A stretch of 64,000 nt of DNA. It comes from Torymus aiolomorphi. Lineage: Eukaryota > Arthropoda > Insecta > Hymenoptera > Torymidae. The DNA lies in assembly GCA_036365515.1 (NCBI GenBank), contig CM070875.1, forward strand, positions 90,615,128-90,679,127, in the 5' to 3' direction. The position numbers were made by a program, and so were the translations under genes. A model generated the notes under the pieces. It made no database searches, was not told the DNA's origin, and was given only the letters and a program-made list of their open reading frames with translations. This document shows positions 47,766 through 60,100 of this stretch, piece after piece. How positions within the stretch are numbered: position 1 is the stretch's first letter; every line of letters begins with the position of its first letter.

Positions 47766-48356
47766 GGGGGTCGGACACCTTTAGAATTACGAAAAATCAA
47801 TTTTTTTTTATTACATATTTTACTAAAAAAACACTTGTAGAATATGTCCCAATTAGTTTTAAAGCATTATCTATTTCTGTTTTAAGAATATACACAAAAC
47901 ACTGATAAAGCTTTTCATTTGTTTTTTGTTCAAATTAAATTTTTCCCCTTGTATAGATAATTATATAATCATATATTATTTCTACTAATTTTTTTTTCAT
48001 TTCACTGTTCTTAATATATTTAAAATTCTCACTCTAAATATCTGTCTGTATATACTTTAAAAGATCCAAAAATAATATTTTAATCATTAATACAAAGATA
48101 AAAAATAAATAATATAATATAATTTATGGACGGTATTTTTGACAAAAATAAAAATTTGATTTTAAAACTTATATAGCAGTTAAGTTGGCACCGTAACAAC
48201 CTGGCTTATCAACGACAGCCTCTTACAGGCTAATAGCTCACTCCTTTATTGTAAAAGTGAATCCACATTGCATGCCGTATATCGTATGCCGTATGCCGTC
48301 AGAAAAATAGTTGTTGTCCGAAATCTATAATATTTATAACTCTATGGTTACAATTC
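47766..48356. other. AT-rich spacer, nothing recognised
   Basis: No frame or repeat of note apart from a few CGTATGCCGT words near 48280-48300. Confidence 0.5.
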
Positions 48357-49062
48357 CTATAGGGCCTTCACACAGCTCTGAGGAACAGATATAAAGTACA
48401 AAAATAACATGGGTTATATATCTATATATACGAAGAACAGCAAGGAACAAGACTCTTGTATCTCGCTGTTCCTCGTATATATAGATATACTAGCCCATGT
48501 TATTCTTGTACTTAAAGGGCGCTACAGGCAAAAAGAAAAAGCAAAAGCACCGGAACAGATATAAGAATAACATGGATATGTATATCTGTATATATGAGGA
48601 ACAGGAACAGATCTAGGTGTTCCTTGTAGCTGTTCCTGTTCGTCATATATATGAGGCGTTTCGCCTCAACTCTCCCAGCGCGGCGCGCTAGCGTCAAATC
48701 ATGCTATTTTCAAGTCGTGTTTACGATATCAATATGCATTTCAAAAAATTATGTGATAAGCGTTTCCGACGTATTTTTTCCTCAGCTTTCCAATGGCATA
48801 GGTGGTTTTTCCGAAATTTTCCATTTTCCCCCCCAACAAGTATAAAACATACTATATCTCGAAAAGTATATTTTTAATATTTTTTTTTACCCCCTAGATC
48901 GAAAGCTGAGCATTTTTTACGTCGGAAAGGATTTTTTCGAGAATTTGCACGAATGTCTACTTAGAGAAACAGAACGCGAAAGAGCAGACGCAGCGTCTCC
49001 TTCGCGCGCGGTTTTCGGCGCGCTGTACACCGCGTGGACTAGATGCATTTCGCTCTCTAACA
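48357..49062. repeat. Left terminal inverted repeat
   Basis: Inverted partner of 52299-52831. It includes an extra palindrome at about 48407-48510 (AACATGGGTTATATATCTAT with its complement around a short loop) that the right copy lacks. Confidence 0.75.
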
Positions 49063-49116
49063 GCCACTTAAAATTTTGATTTCCTTAATAATAGCAACAA
49101 TAAACTAGTATTTATA

Positions 49117-50757
49117 TTAATAATTCTTTTTTCTAAAAGTAGATAATTTTATTTTGTTTTGTTTTACGGGTTTTTTAGGGAAGATTTGATATTCTGAACT
49201 CATTGACGTTTTTTTTAGTATTAATGTTGTTTTATTCATTGGAATAACGGCATGGTACTGTAAAGTTCCCGGTATAGATTTAATTTTACTTAACCTTGAT
49301 TTTAGTTTCAAAACGGCTTTTTCATAGGTCTCTTTAGTGCTGTAAAAAACTTTAGTTTCTTTGCAATTACGTAAAGCCCAGTTGTAAAGGTCTTCTGGTG
49401 TTAAAATATGATTACTCGAAGAGAGTTGAAGACTTGCTCTTTCCGCCCCTCTTTTCAAATTTGCGCCTATACCATCGCACGCACCTTTACCGTGCGCTGT
49501 TGCATGAAAATGCCATTCAGCAGGAACTCCAAAATCTTTTTGATGAAACAGAAGATTTTGGAAGGTAGACTTGTTCTTAAAATGCTGACCTGCTCCATCA
49601 GTTAAGTAATAAATTTTCTTGACTATGAAATTACTTTTTAAATACGATATTATAATTTTTTGATATTCATAAACAGCAACAGTATCGTGATTTAGATTAT
49701 CAGAAATTATAGCAATGCCTATACGTTTAAGATCTTGATTTTCGTTATAATATACCACTGTTGTAAAAACTGTTGCTTGATTATTGTTCCAGTGGAACGA
49801 TTGTGTTGAATTTTGCACTATAAATGCATAGTTTTCTGCAAAATCACAACAAAAAAGGAATTCTCCTTTTTGAAGGTTTTTTTTCAAATCGCTTAAGAAA
49901 AGATATTGTTCTCTCGCAAAGAAGTCACGAGTTTTAAATTTTATTAATTTTTCTCCCAGTATGTTCATGAATTCATAAACATTTACAGTTGTAGATACTA
50001 TTGTGCAACGATCTGTCTGAAGCCATGACTCATACTGTATTTGAAAAATATCATTTCTCTCAAAACATTCAAGCAAATGTTTCCGTAATACAGGCATATT
50101 GGGGCAATCTAAACAGTCTCCCAAGTAACATTTCGAACTAGCATTACTACATACGATTGCTTGGATGCAATCGTGGTAGTTTTTAAGAAATAGTCGAGTA
50201 CCTTCAGTTAAACTCTGTAAATTAATAGCATTTAACATCAGCTTGATATTTTCGTGGTGTACACATACGCACACATTATGCGTACCACTGCTTCCCGCTA
50301 GAACACAATGCGGCGGCCTCAATTGAGTAAATTTAGTGAAGCCAATATTAACAAATTCATGCTCTTTTTTAAATAAACAATAAATTTCACGTAAATTACC
50401 AAGTAGTAACCTTTTCTGTACATGTTCTCTTTTACCATTATCCTGCTTAACAGATATACAATCTTTTAATCCGGGCATTACACGACTAATATCGTTCCTC
50501 TCATAAAAACGTTTAACTAAATCTACACTTTCAACTGGAAATATTTTGCCCCTTTTCTTTTCAGGTTTTGAAAAAATTCCACTTTCAGTTACTAACTTTT
50601 TCGCTTCTCGAGCTTCCCACTCAGTACAACCGAACTCTCTGATTAAGTCTCTGCGAGACCAAAAATCAGGAGCAAGCGTGAGTAGCTGAATTTTATCTTC
50701 CTTACCCGGTGATTCTAAAAATTTTTTTTCAATTGGTTGAGAACTGCCACGCCTGCT
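49117..50757 (-). CDS. Probable transposase of the long-TIR element, unclassified family
   Basis: The frame is open from 50757 to the stop near 49117; the first in-frame ATG is at 50478, but conserved-looking sequence (LLTLAPDFWSRRDLIREFG, KKRGKIFPVESVDLVKRFY) precedes it, so translation must begin upstream. It belongs to a widespread family of long uncharacterised metazoan proteins. Counting from the 50478 Met, acidic residues sit in CCDFAENY (D212), LTDGAGQHFKN (D294) and HGKGACDGIGA (D335), the spacing expected of an RNase H-fold DDD/E transposase; SGTHNVCVCVHHEN and CLDCPNM may bind zinc. Location between long inverted repeats supports the role. Function is inferred. Confidence 0.65.
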   Translation of the reverse strand, partial: SRRGSSQPIEKKFLESPGKEDKIQLLTLAPDFWSRRDLIREFGCTEWEAREAKKLVTESGIFSKPEKKRGKIFPVESVDLVKRFYERNDISRVMPGLKDCISVKQDNGKREHVQKRLLLGNLREIYCLFKKEHEFVNIGFTKFTQLRPPHCVLAGSSGTHNVCVCVHHENIKLMLNAINLQSLTEGTRLFLKNYHDCIQAIVCSNASSKCYLGDCLDCPNMPVLRKHLLECFERNDIFQIQYESWLQTDRCTIVSTTVNVYEFMNILGEKLIKFKTRDFFAREQYLFLSDLKKNLQKGEFLFCCDFAENYAFIVQNSTQSFHWNNNQATVFTTVVYYNENQDLKRIGIAIISDNLNHDTVAVYEYQKIIISYLKSNFIVKKIYYLTDGAGQHFKNKSTFQNLLFHQKDFGVPAEWHFHATAHGKGACDGIGANLKRGAERASLQLSSSNHILTPEDLYNWALRNCKETKVFYSTKETYEKAVLKLKSRLSKIKSIPGTLQYHAVIPMNKTTLILKKTSMSSEYQIFPKKPVKQNKIKLSTFRKKNY

Positions 50758-50894
50758 TTATGATATTCATCAGTACATTCAATTTTAGCTTTTTTGGCAT
50801 CGCATGAAGGTAAATCTAACTTATGTTTATAAAGTTGACGTTGACAGTTGGAACAAATTTTCGCGTTTTCTGGTACGAGGGATACGCACTACTA
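50716..50894 (-). pseudogene. N-terminal piece of the same transposase, other frame
   Basis: Read in a different register, this holds PENAKICSNCQRQLYKHKL (a CxxC zinc motif) and KAKIECTDEYHKAGVAVLNQL, then meets a stop. It abuts the main frame at a run of eight A and five T on the minus strand (50726-50738), so a small indel in the homopolymer, or less likely an intron, separates the two. A stop codon lies just upstream of it (near 50895-50897), so any true start is in another exon or lost. Confidence 0.5.
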
Positions 50895-50897
50895 AAT

Positions 50898-51256
50898 ATT
50901 GAAGGAAAATTCGACAAATTTTTACGCACAGAGTGATTAATTTTATTAAAAGGATTTATGCATTTCAGCTTCAAAGCTGGATCCATTTCAGTAGCGAGAA
51001 AATAAATGCAATAAATAAACCAAAAATAAATTATGATTTAATCAGCAAACACACGAAGAACACAAATATAACGGAAACAGCGTTAAAATTCTTAAACAAT
51101 TTCAAGGATAACAAAGATCGAAAATTCATCAGACTTATATAATTGGATACAACAAATTACTCTCGGGCAAAAATTTTCTATACGCAAGCCACCTATCGGG
51201 TAAAAAGTAAGTGAGAAGCGTTGCGTCTGCTATTTCAAATTGATTGTAATGTTTTT
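50898..51256. other. Transposon interior, no supported gene
   Basis: AT-rich. A plus-strand frame of 69 codons (50933-51142) is lysine- and asparagine-rich and without a domain. Confidence 0.4.
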
Positions 51257-52185
51257 GCTTCCTCAAAGAGGAAGCTTTGTAACGGTGAAAAACATTTTCG
51301 AAAAAAAGTCTTCAAAAAGATGTTTTATGGTGGTATATGTGTATATTATTTGATTTTGATGATTTTTGATTTCGTGGATGTATGTATGTGTGTGTGTGCG
51401 TGTGTGTGTGTGTGTGTATATTTCAACTCTTAATATCTCCGAAACTAATCAACCGATTTTCGTCGGGTAAAGCTTATTCGCTTCGTCTTGCGGCAAAAGG
51501 AAAGTACCCTGATGGATTTGGGATTTTATTGATTTTCTTTTGTTTTATAACCAAAAACGATTTTGAATTTTTAGTTTTTTTGATTTTTTCGTATCTTATA
51601 GTAATTATTACATAAAATAATATACTTCTCTTAAAAGGTATTCAAATTACCTACATTTTCTTTTTTTAAATTTAAAATTTAAAATATCTTCACTCTGTCA
51701 TTTGTTATTAATGAAAACTTTTTTATTTAAAAAATTAATATCTCAAAAAATAATTTATTTATCGACTTGAAATTTTAACTGTTACTTATTACACTTGTTG
51801 GTGGCAATATTGTGTTGCAATTTTAAGTGATTATCTATATGAATATATATTATACATTTATTTTCGAGAACTATCATTTTAATATTTTTATATAATGTAG
51901 TAAATGAAAATATCAAAACGTATTAATAGTGCCATTTTTAGCCCCTTCTTTTATCTCTTTTTAATCTCAATTTTTTTTAAACTTGGTGGTCTGTCAAAGC
52001 TTTTTTTAAAATAGGTACGTAATATACTATTTTGCAAGAAACTGGTATAAGACGCATCGGTTCAAAGTATTATTGAAATTCTTTAGCATTCCTTTTTATG
52101 AAAAATGTATTTTCAGAATTTCAATTTTTAATTAGGAAACGATGAATTAGTTTGAGGAAGCTAAGTGCCAAAGAATTGGCAGCGG
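51257..52185 (+). mobile_element. HME copy 6, short complete copy
   Basis: It starts with GCTTCCTC-AAA-GAGGAAGC (51257-51275), has a short GT tract (51387-51417) about 110 bp in, and ends GAGGAAGC...GTGCCAAAGAATTGGCAGCGG. T runs flank both sides. Near 51770-51830 it has text akin to the 308-bp satellite (GACTTGAAATTTTAACTG, ATTGTGTTGCAATTTTAAG). It is inserted within the long-TIR transposon. Confidence 0.8.
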
Positions 52186-52298
52186 TTTTTTTTGCGAAAT
52201 AACCTATGAAAATGTCAATCGTGCATATAAGTGAAATTCGAAGTGCAAAAAGATATTCCATAAAGAATTAAAAATGATAAATAAAAATAATAAGGTTA

Positions 52299-52831
52299 CT
52301 AGAGAGCGAAATACATCTAGTCCACGCGCTGTACAGCGCGCCGCATACCGTGCACGAAGGAGACGCTGCGTCTGCTCTTTCGCGTTCTGTTTCTCTAAGA
52401 AAAACATTCGAGCAAATTTTGCAAAAAATCCTTTCCGACGTAAAAAATGCTCAGCTTTCGATCTAGATGATCAAAAAAAATATTAAAAATATACTTTCCG
52501 AGATATAGTATGTTTTATACTTTTTGAGGGTGAAAATGGAAAATTTCGGAAAAACCACTTACACCATTGGAAAGCTGAGGAAAAAATACGTCGGTAACGC
52601 TTATCACATAATTTTTTGAAATTCATATTGATATCGTAAACACGACTTGAAAATAGCATGATTTGACACTCGCGCGCCGCGCTGGGAGAGTTGAGGCGAA
52701 ACGCCTCATATAGATATACATATCCATGTTAATCTTACATCTGTTCCTGTGCTTTTGCTTTTTCTTTTTGCCTGTAGCGCCCTTTATATCTGTTCCTCAG
52801 AGCTGTGTGAAGGCCCATAGGATTTATAACC
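52299..52831. repeat. Right terminal inverted repeat, cut by the retrovirus
   Basis: Inverted partner of 48357-49062. It ends GGCCCATAGGATTTATAACC directly before the LTR. Confidence 0.75.
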
Positions 52832-53206
52832 TGTAACGTTCGAACGTGAATACGCGCTCAGATCTTTTTCACATAGAAATAATAGAGAAGAGTGACCAAT
52901 CTTTTTATCACGAGCCGGCACCTTACCAGTCACCGGGTCTCTAATCCTTACTGCCTCGAGTCGATATACTTATCGTAAGCAAGTCACTTGTCTCGAGAGC
53001 GCACTTGCTCATTTGCATGAATTTACATATACTGTACACGAGCACATATGTTCCTATATACATATGCGCACGTTATATTATTAAGCAATATTATAAGTAA
53101 CTAACTTTAATCATTAATATTATAAGATAGGAGAGAGAAATCTGTGATTGTTCTTAGAAACACATGTGCATTGACACACTTTTTATCTATATACAGATTC
53201 CTCTGG

Positions 53207-53839
<633 letters not shown>

Positions 53840-54966
53840 GGCCCGCCGCTAAAATAACATCCTGTAATAAAATGAATAATCAAAAGAGCATACATGCAGA
53901 ATAAGACATTTGGCACGTCCACACAAGCTTATGTAAACTTCTTTCGAACGTGCCAGTGAAATATAATTTAGGAATGCCGCATATACGATACGCTTTATCT
54001 CAAAGTTAATAACTATTGATTACCTTCCTTACAGACGTATCGGATATGCGCAAAGAAGTTATCAGCATAAGAAAAATAACAATCTCTGTTAAAATATGCT
54101 CGATCGAAACACTAAGCCGACTACAATGAGCCGCGTTAGCCACTCGATCGAGGATGTTTACATCATTAAGATTAAGACCAAGAGCAGAGAGGCACCGGCA
54201 AGCAGCGTCCCCACCGAACCGGCATCACCCCTCTCGTCCACAAAGTGCCGAGAACCAATCATCAAGGGGGACCTTGACACAAAGAAGGGTTTTCCACCCA
54301 CGCTCCACGCTCTCCTTCAGTGCAGCCGGATGGAGCAGCTGAGGAAAAGAACAGTCTCTCTCGACCATCGACTTAAGCAAGCAGCTCTCAGCTACAAGCT
54401 CCTCGAGCTTAGCTCTCTCTCTTTTTCATTGTTTCACGCGCGACGTTTATTATAAACTTTTTGACATTATTCCTTTATAATATAAGACTTTTTCACGGAA
54501 TACTGTATTTTTATATCTTTTTACTCAATAAATGTGAATAAGTTTCACTTTTTAACTAAAAGAACGCGTATTCCAATTTATTCACTTTTACCTCGTCCGA
54601 CGGAACGCGACGCGGTCTATTTCAGAGCAGCTCACGGACGACGACCAGCGGCAGCCAGCCGAGCAACAGGGATCTTCCTGCCCGGGACAAACCAGGAAGT
54701 GGTGACAGCAGCCACGAGAACACACACACTCATACGGAGACTCCCATCCACCGAGAAGCAGAGTCGTCGGCAGCCAAGCAGGACGGCATCTCAGCAAACC
54801 CGCCGCGGAGAACGCCATTCAGGAGGCCCTCGAACGCAGGGGCCCGCCACCGAGACGGCCAAGCCACGTATCAAGGCCAACATAACCAAAGCTAAGTCCT
54901 TTCATACTGTCAGCGTACGCGAGTGTAATAACAAAATCTAAATTCACACGCGGGGACGTAACAAAC

Positions 54967-54986
54967 TGGTGACAGTGGTGTTGGAT
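54967..54986 (+). promoter_or_regulatory. Putative primer-binding site
   Basis: TGGTGACAGTGGTGTTGGAT lies three bases after the LTR end. The TGG start complements a tRNA CCA end. I cannot assign the tRNA from memory. Confidence 0.5.
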
Positions 54987-55139
54987 AATCACCTGGCGCA
55001 GGGTTTTTATACAGAAATACGTAAAATCAGTGTGAAATCTCGTTAAAATTAGAAAAATTAGTTACCGGAATACAAAAAGCGTTCATAAACACCGTTTTGT
55101 TTAATATAAAATCAGTGAAAGTGAAAAATAATTAGAAAA

Positions 55140-56546
55140 ATGGCGCACAAACAACTCAGTGTCGAAGAGTTGGAAATGCGTTTCCAAGAAATAGTGCAAC
55201 GCGAAAAAAGGTTAAATTCACGCGAAAATGAGTTAGAAAGTAGGCTTAGGCAAGTACAAGAAAACCAAAACGAGGAAATACTCGAGCAAATGCACGCGAG
55301 AGCCGAGGACGCCGAGAGGCTCCTCAACGAAGAACGGCAAAGACGTAGGCCCGCTGAGGAAAGATTAACCGCGGAGTTAAGGGAAAGAGATCGGTTTGTT
55401 GCGGAAGCAGAACTACGCGAAAGCGCGCTAATTAATCGCTCAATAAATCACGGACCGAACGATCAACCACGAATACGCAGACGCCTCCCAATTCATTCAA
55501 GCCGAAACTCGCGGCATAGCCGGTCGCCGTCGCGCGAAACCCATCAATCAAGCCTAATGCCCTCAAACGCGATAATCAGGGAAAGCCTTGCAGTGATTCC
55601 GAAATTCGACGGAACGAATCTCTATAAATTCGTACGCGCCGTTAATCGAATAAAAAATCAATTTCCAGAATGCGCTCAATTAGAAATAACGCGACTTTTA
55701 AAATTTAAACTGGAAGACCACGTCGCCGTGGCCATTGAATATGATGACTCCGAAACTCTAGACGATTTTTTAACCAACTTAAAGCGCACTTTTAGTAATC
55801 GCCACTCAGGAAATTATTACAGGGGACAGTTAGCCACACTCGCGAAGCGCGAAAATGAGACAATACTTAAACTCATCGACCGCGTTTCAGAAATTTATAC
55901 AGCCATCATCGATTGTACATGTCTCGATGAGAATATAGACAAACTGCCCGCTTCGCGAAAAGAAAAGATAGAGAAAGAGGTAATTAATGAATTTTTCTTG
56001 GCCCTCCCGCCATTCTATCGTCTTTACGTAAACCAACGCGTTGACACATTACACGCGGCGTTTAATGAAGCAATTCAGGCTGAAAAACGAATTAACATCG
56101 ACGGTCAAAAATACGGCAAACAGAACATATATGGAGACTTTCTCCGAAAAGACCCCCGAAACCACGGCAATGAAGTGACGCGACGCGAAGAAAAACGCGA
56201 GTGGAAGAAAACAAATGACAGGCGCGACGACGGAGAGAAAGATAACAAAGCAGATGGAGAGAAAGTAGACTCCGCGCCACCCGGAAAGCAGCGGGAAGGA
56301 AGGCCCCCGCGAGACCCTTCCAAAGTATGCGCGTATTGTAAAAAGAAAGACCATACTATAGATGAGTGTTATACTCTAAAGAATAAAGAACAGGCCGCTA
56401 AAAACGCGGGAAACGCGGAAACACCCGTGGCGAAGGACGGCGCCCGGGAGAGGAAGGCCGACCGTCCAGTAATGTCACTCGAAAACAGGGAATCCCCGGA
56501 GGAAACCCCAAACACAGAATTTATTTTACGGCCATCAACATGTTAG
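55140..56546 (+). CDS. gag: Gag polyprotein of the endogenous retrovirus
   Basis: The structural polyprotein that assembles particles and packages RNA, 468 residues from the ATG at 55140. Residues about 5-105 are strongly charged and Glu/Arg-rich with heptad spacing, a predicted coiled coil. An Arg/Ser-rich linker (about 115-140) leads to a Ty3-type capsid core (IPKFDGTNLYKFVRAVNRI, then RTFSNRHSGNYYRGQL). After a basic linker comes one zinc knuckle C-x2-C-x4-H-x4-C at residues 397-410 (CAYCKKKDHTIDEC). The stop TAG (56544-56546) overlaps an ATG of the next frame in ATGTTAG, and the protease lies in the -1 register, so a -1 frameshift or reinitiation is needed. I see no textbook slippery heptamer at the end. 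Confidence 0.88.
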   Translation: MAHKQLSVEELEMRFQEIVQREKRLNSRENELESRLRQVQENQNEEILEQMHARAEDAERLLNEERQRRRPAEERLTAELRERDRFVAEAELRESALINRSINHGPNDQPRIRRRLPIHSSRNSRHSRSPSRETHQSSLMPSNAIIRESLAVIPKFDGTNLYKFVRAVNRIKNQFPECAQLEITRLLKFKLEDHVAVAIEYDDSETLDDFLTNLKRTFSNRHSGNYYRGQLATLAKRENETILKLIDRVSEIYTAIIDCTCLDENIDKLPASRKEKIEKEVINEFFLALPPFYRLYVNQRVDTLHAAFNEAIQAEKRINIDGQKYGKQNIYGDFLRKDPRNHGNEVTRREEKREWKKTNDRRDDGEKDNKADGEKVDSAPPGKQREGRPPRDPSKVCAYCKKKDHTIDECYTLKNKEQAAKNAGNAETPVAKDGARERKADRPVMSLENRESPEETPNTEFILRPSTC

Positions 56547-57076
56547 GGGCCATCCCCGTAATTAGCCTCAGGTCGCGAAACTTACGCGGAAACCACGCTG
56601 AGGTTATGATAGACACGGGCGCCCAGCCTAATGTCGTAAAACTTTCTGCGTTACAGCCAGGCACCCCAATAAATAGCGATTGCCAACCTAAACTAACAGG
56701 CATTACTACTACGCGAGTAGACACACTAAGGACAACATTTTTATACCTAGACGATTTAAAAGAGGAAGCGAAATTTGTCGTAGTCCCCGACACTTTTCCC
56801 ATAAAAACGGATTTGCTCATCGGAGCACAATTTTGCCGTAGCAGTAGCATGATTTTAGATTTCAAACGCGATAGGCTGACATTAAAAGATACTCAAATTA
56901 TTATAGGCGAAGAAACAGTCGCCGAATGCCGCGCGAGAGAAACTATATGGATGCAAATGACAGTGCCCGAGCACCATCGCGTAAAATACCTTGAAAAACG
57001 CGAAGTTTACCCTAATCTCTTTTTAGGAGGAAAAAATGTTATACCGACCGACGACCTGACTATTTACGTGCCTTAA
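56540..57076 (+). CDS. pro: Retropepsin region (protease)
   Basis: An aspartic protease that cleaves Gag and Pol. The active-site D-T-G-A is at residues 25-28 from the ATG at 56540, within VMIDTGAQPNVVKL. The flap and second hydrophobic segments follow, with PIKTDLLIGAQF. The frame is open upstream of the ATG into the end of gag, so it may be made by -1 frameshifting from gag. It closes at TAA 57074-57076, 54 bases before the next ATG in the same register, and the sequence between is open. Protease and pol are therefore one register divided by a single stop, read through or mutated. Confidence 0.85.
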   Translation: MLGAIPVISLRSRNLRGNHAEVMIDTGAQPNVVKLSALQPGTPINSDCQPKLTGITTTRVDTLRTTFLYLDDLKEEAKFVVVPDTFPIKTDLLIGAQFCRSSSMILDFKRDRLTLKDTQIIIGEETVAECRARETIWMQMTVPEHHRVKYLEKREVYPNLFLGGKNVIPTDDLTIYVP

Positions 57077-57130
57077 AAAAACGAGAACGGCTATGATATT
57101 AGAATCAGAGTACCGACACTCACCCCGGCT

Positions 57131-60100
57131 ATGATTAAATATACCGAAAAGGGGGAAATCGAGACAGCTCAAGAGAGCTCCAGTAACCCGACCGAAGCAA
57201 GCAGAATCCTAAACGCGCCATTCTCACTTAACGACTGCACAAACGCAGCACACCCTTCGAGTAACGCGGGCGGAACACTTGACGAAAGCGGAGTGAATCA
57301 TAAAATATCGAATCGTGAATTTAAACGCAAAATTAACATAGATGAGTCCGGCCAAAAGGTCCTTAGAAACAACTGCAACGACGCCCCAACCGCGAAACAG
57401 GAAGAAAGCGCGGACGGGGCTTCTTCAAAAATTGATCAACCTAAAAATTTAAAAAAAGGGGAAAAATTACATTTTAGCTGCGCAAGCAGCTTGATAGGAC
57501 TAGAAACAGTCCCTACCGAGAGTATAACTCTCGAGATGCGAGGCGAAGCCCGTACTCTCTCGGTGAACGGGGAATTAAAACCTCCGAGCGTAATTTATGA
57601 GAAAACCACAAAACACGGAAATGTCACCGAGACTATCAGCTCAAACCCGAGCTTACTATTGACCAAGACGCGGAATCCGGAGCGCGAGACAAACGCGGAA
57701 ATGGTACGCGCGGGCCATCAAGATATCGAGTCAATCGACAATCTTTCCATATCAAACTCAATATCAAAGGTACCTCCGACGGATCGCCCACCAACGAACG
57801 AAATGTGGAGCGAATTCTCCGATCAGATGCCTGAACTAATTTTTGTCGATAATGATGATCAAAAATCGGTAAATAACGAAAACAAAACATTATCACGGAC
57901 TCCTCGCGGTTCGTCTGAAATATTTTTGAATATCGACATTAACACAGATCGAACAAAAACCGCGAATCGAACCGCGAATGAAAACTGCGAAACAGACAGT
58001 TTCGTCGAAAACACAGAATCGCGAGAAACTTATGATTACGAAAATTATATCAGGTCATTCGTAGATTCTTTCTCGTGCCCGAACTCGGAAGAAACAGAAG
58101 AATATCAAGCCGCGATTGAATATTGCACTACGGACGACGGAATCGCGACGGATTATGACATTTTTAGAATACTGACTCGACTCGACGAAGATCTCGATTT
58201 TAATAGAGAAACCGTGTTCGCTTACGATGAAGCGAGAGTAGAACAATTAAAAATTTTTAACATTGAAACAGTCCCGAGTTCGAACTTGCAGCATAGAGCG
58301 GAGATTGTGAAAACCTTGATCAATCTCGACAAATGCGAAGAAAACACGCGACCCCTAGTAGAAGCGCTTTGCGAAAATTACGCAGATATATTCCAACTTC
58401 CCAATGAGAAGTTGCGAGCCACGCATATGGCTGAACATAAGATAACGATCACCGATGATGTACCGATTAACGTAAAACAATACAGGTACCCGCCTATATT
58501 AAAAAATGAAATTGAAAGGCAGGTTAGTAAAATGCTGGAAGAAGGCATTATCGAGCCCTCTGACTCACCCTATAACAGCCCCCTATGGATCGTGCCGAAA
58601 AAACCGGACAGCCAAGGCAACAAACGGTGGCGGCGAGTGATAGACTACCGCGAATTAAATAAAAAAACAATCAGCGATGCCTACCCAATACCGAACATCA
58701 ATGAGATAATCGACCAGTTAGGCGAATCGAAATATTTTAGTATACTCGATCTTGCTTCGGGGTTCCACCAAATTTCGATGCGAGAGGAAGACAAAGCAAA
58801 AACTGCCTTTTCGACCCCTTACGGTCATTATCAATTTACGCGAATGCCTTTCGGATTGAAAAACTCGCCTGCCACCTTCCAACGGCAAATGGATTCCCTG
58901 TTTCGCGGATTACAGGACCGCGAAGTATTTATTTACGTAGACGACTGTATTATTTTTTCAAAAACTATTGAGGAACACGACGCAAAATTCCGTAAAGTAG
59001 CTGAACGACTTCGCAGCGCTGGTATGCGCCTCCAACCCGACAAATGTGAATTCTATTTAGAAGTCGCGTATCTAGGTCATGTAATCACCGCAGAAGGAGT
59101 AAGACCAGACCCGCGGAAAATAGCCGCATTAGTAAACTTCCCAACTCCCAAAAACCAAAAGAATATCAGACAGTTATTAGGGTTATCAAATTATTACAGA
59201 AAATTCATACCATTTTACGCAAAAGAGACAAAGTCGCTATCCATACTCTTAAGAAAGGAAGCCACTTTTTATTGGAAAGAGTCGCAAAAAGCTGCTCTCG
59301 CTTATCTTATACGTAGTCTCACGAACGCCCCAGTGTTAAGATACCCCGATTTCACTAAGTCTTTTCTTGTAACGTGCGACGCTTCGTGTTACGCGATCGG
59401 CGCCGTGTTGAGCCAAATCTATGAAATTGAATTAAAGCCACACGCTTTACCTCTAGCTTATTTTTCGAGACATTTAAAGAACGCGGAATTAAACTATTCC
59501 ACTATTGAGAAGGAACTCTTAGCCATGGTAGCTGCCGCGTTTCAATTTAGATACTGTTTATACGGAAGGAAATTTACATTCTTTACCGATCATAAGCCCC
59601 TCGTGTGGGTGCACAATATTAAAGATCCGACGTCTCGTTTAAAAAGATTTTATTTTAAACTCCGAGAATTTGATTACGACGTGGTCTATAAAGAAGGCAA
59701 GACGAACTTCGTGGCCGACGCCTTATCGCGAAACCCGATCGAAATAGAAAACAACCGAATATTTATGACATCCACCGATCTTGACGAGACCCCTGCACGA
59801 CGTTACCCCGTAAGGGAAAGAACCGCAAACCCTAAGTTCGATATCTACGATACGTCAGGCAAACCGGCCACCACCAGCCGAAAGACAAAAATAAGATTAG
59901 GCGAATATCATGCAGATAAGCCCGTTTCGAATAACTCATCGCCTGATGAAAACAAGAGCCCGGTAACTCCACCTCAAGATATACATCCGCCCAACGTCGA
60001 AACAAACCAAAGCTCTATCAGTGGACACGAGACGATAAACAATGACGATAATTTATCGGTCCATAGCTCGACGGACATTAGATCCCAAACATCCGCCGAA

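Larger units (their letters stand above)
48357..52831 (-). mobile_element. DNA transposon with very long terminal inverted repeats
   Basis: The left repeat (about 48357-49062) and right repeat (about 52299-52831) match in inverted orientation. Shared blocks include AGGGCCTTCACACAGCTCTG, GAGGCGTTTCGCCTCAACTC, GACGTATTTTTTCCTCAGC and GAACGCGAAAGAGCAGACGC. Between them lies one minus-strand gene encoding a probable transposase, plus an HME copy (51257-52185). The length difference of the two repeats comes from extra palindromic sequence in the left one. The outer edge of the right repeat is cut by the retrovirus at 52832, so the target duplication cannot be read. Confidence 0.75.

Noticed and set aside
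54096..54941. Two open frames (119 and 135 codons) in the 5' LTR as possible accessory genes
   Set aside because: GC-rich composition explains the openness and no domain is recognisable. The second spans the polyadenylation signal region. Only conservation in other copies could rescue them.
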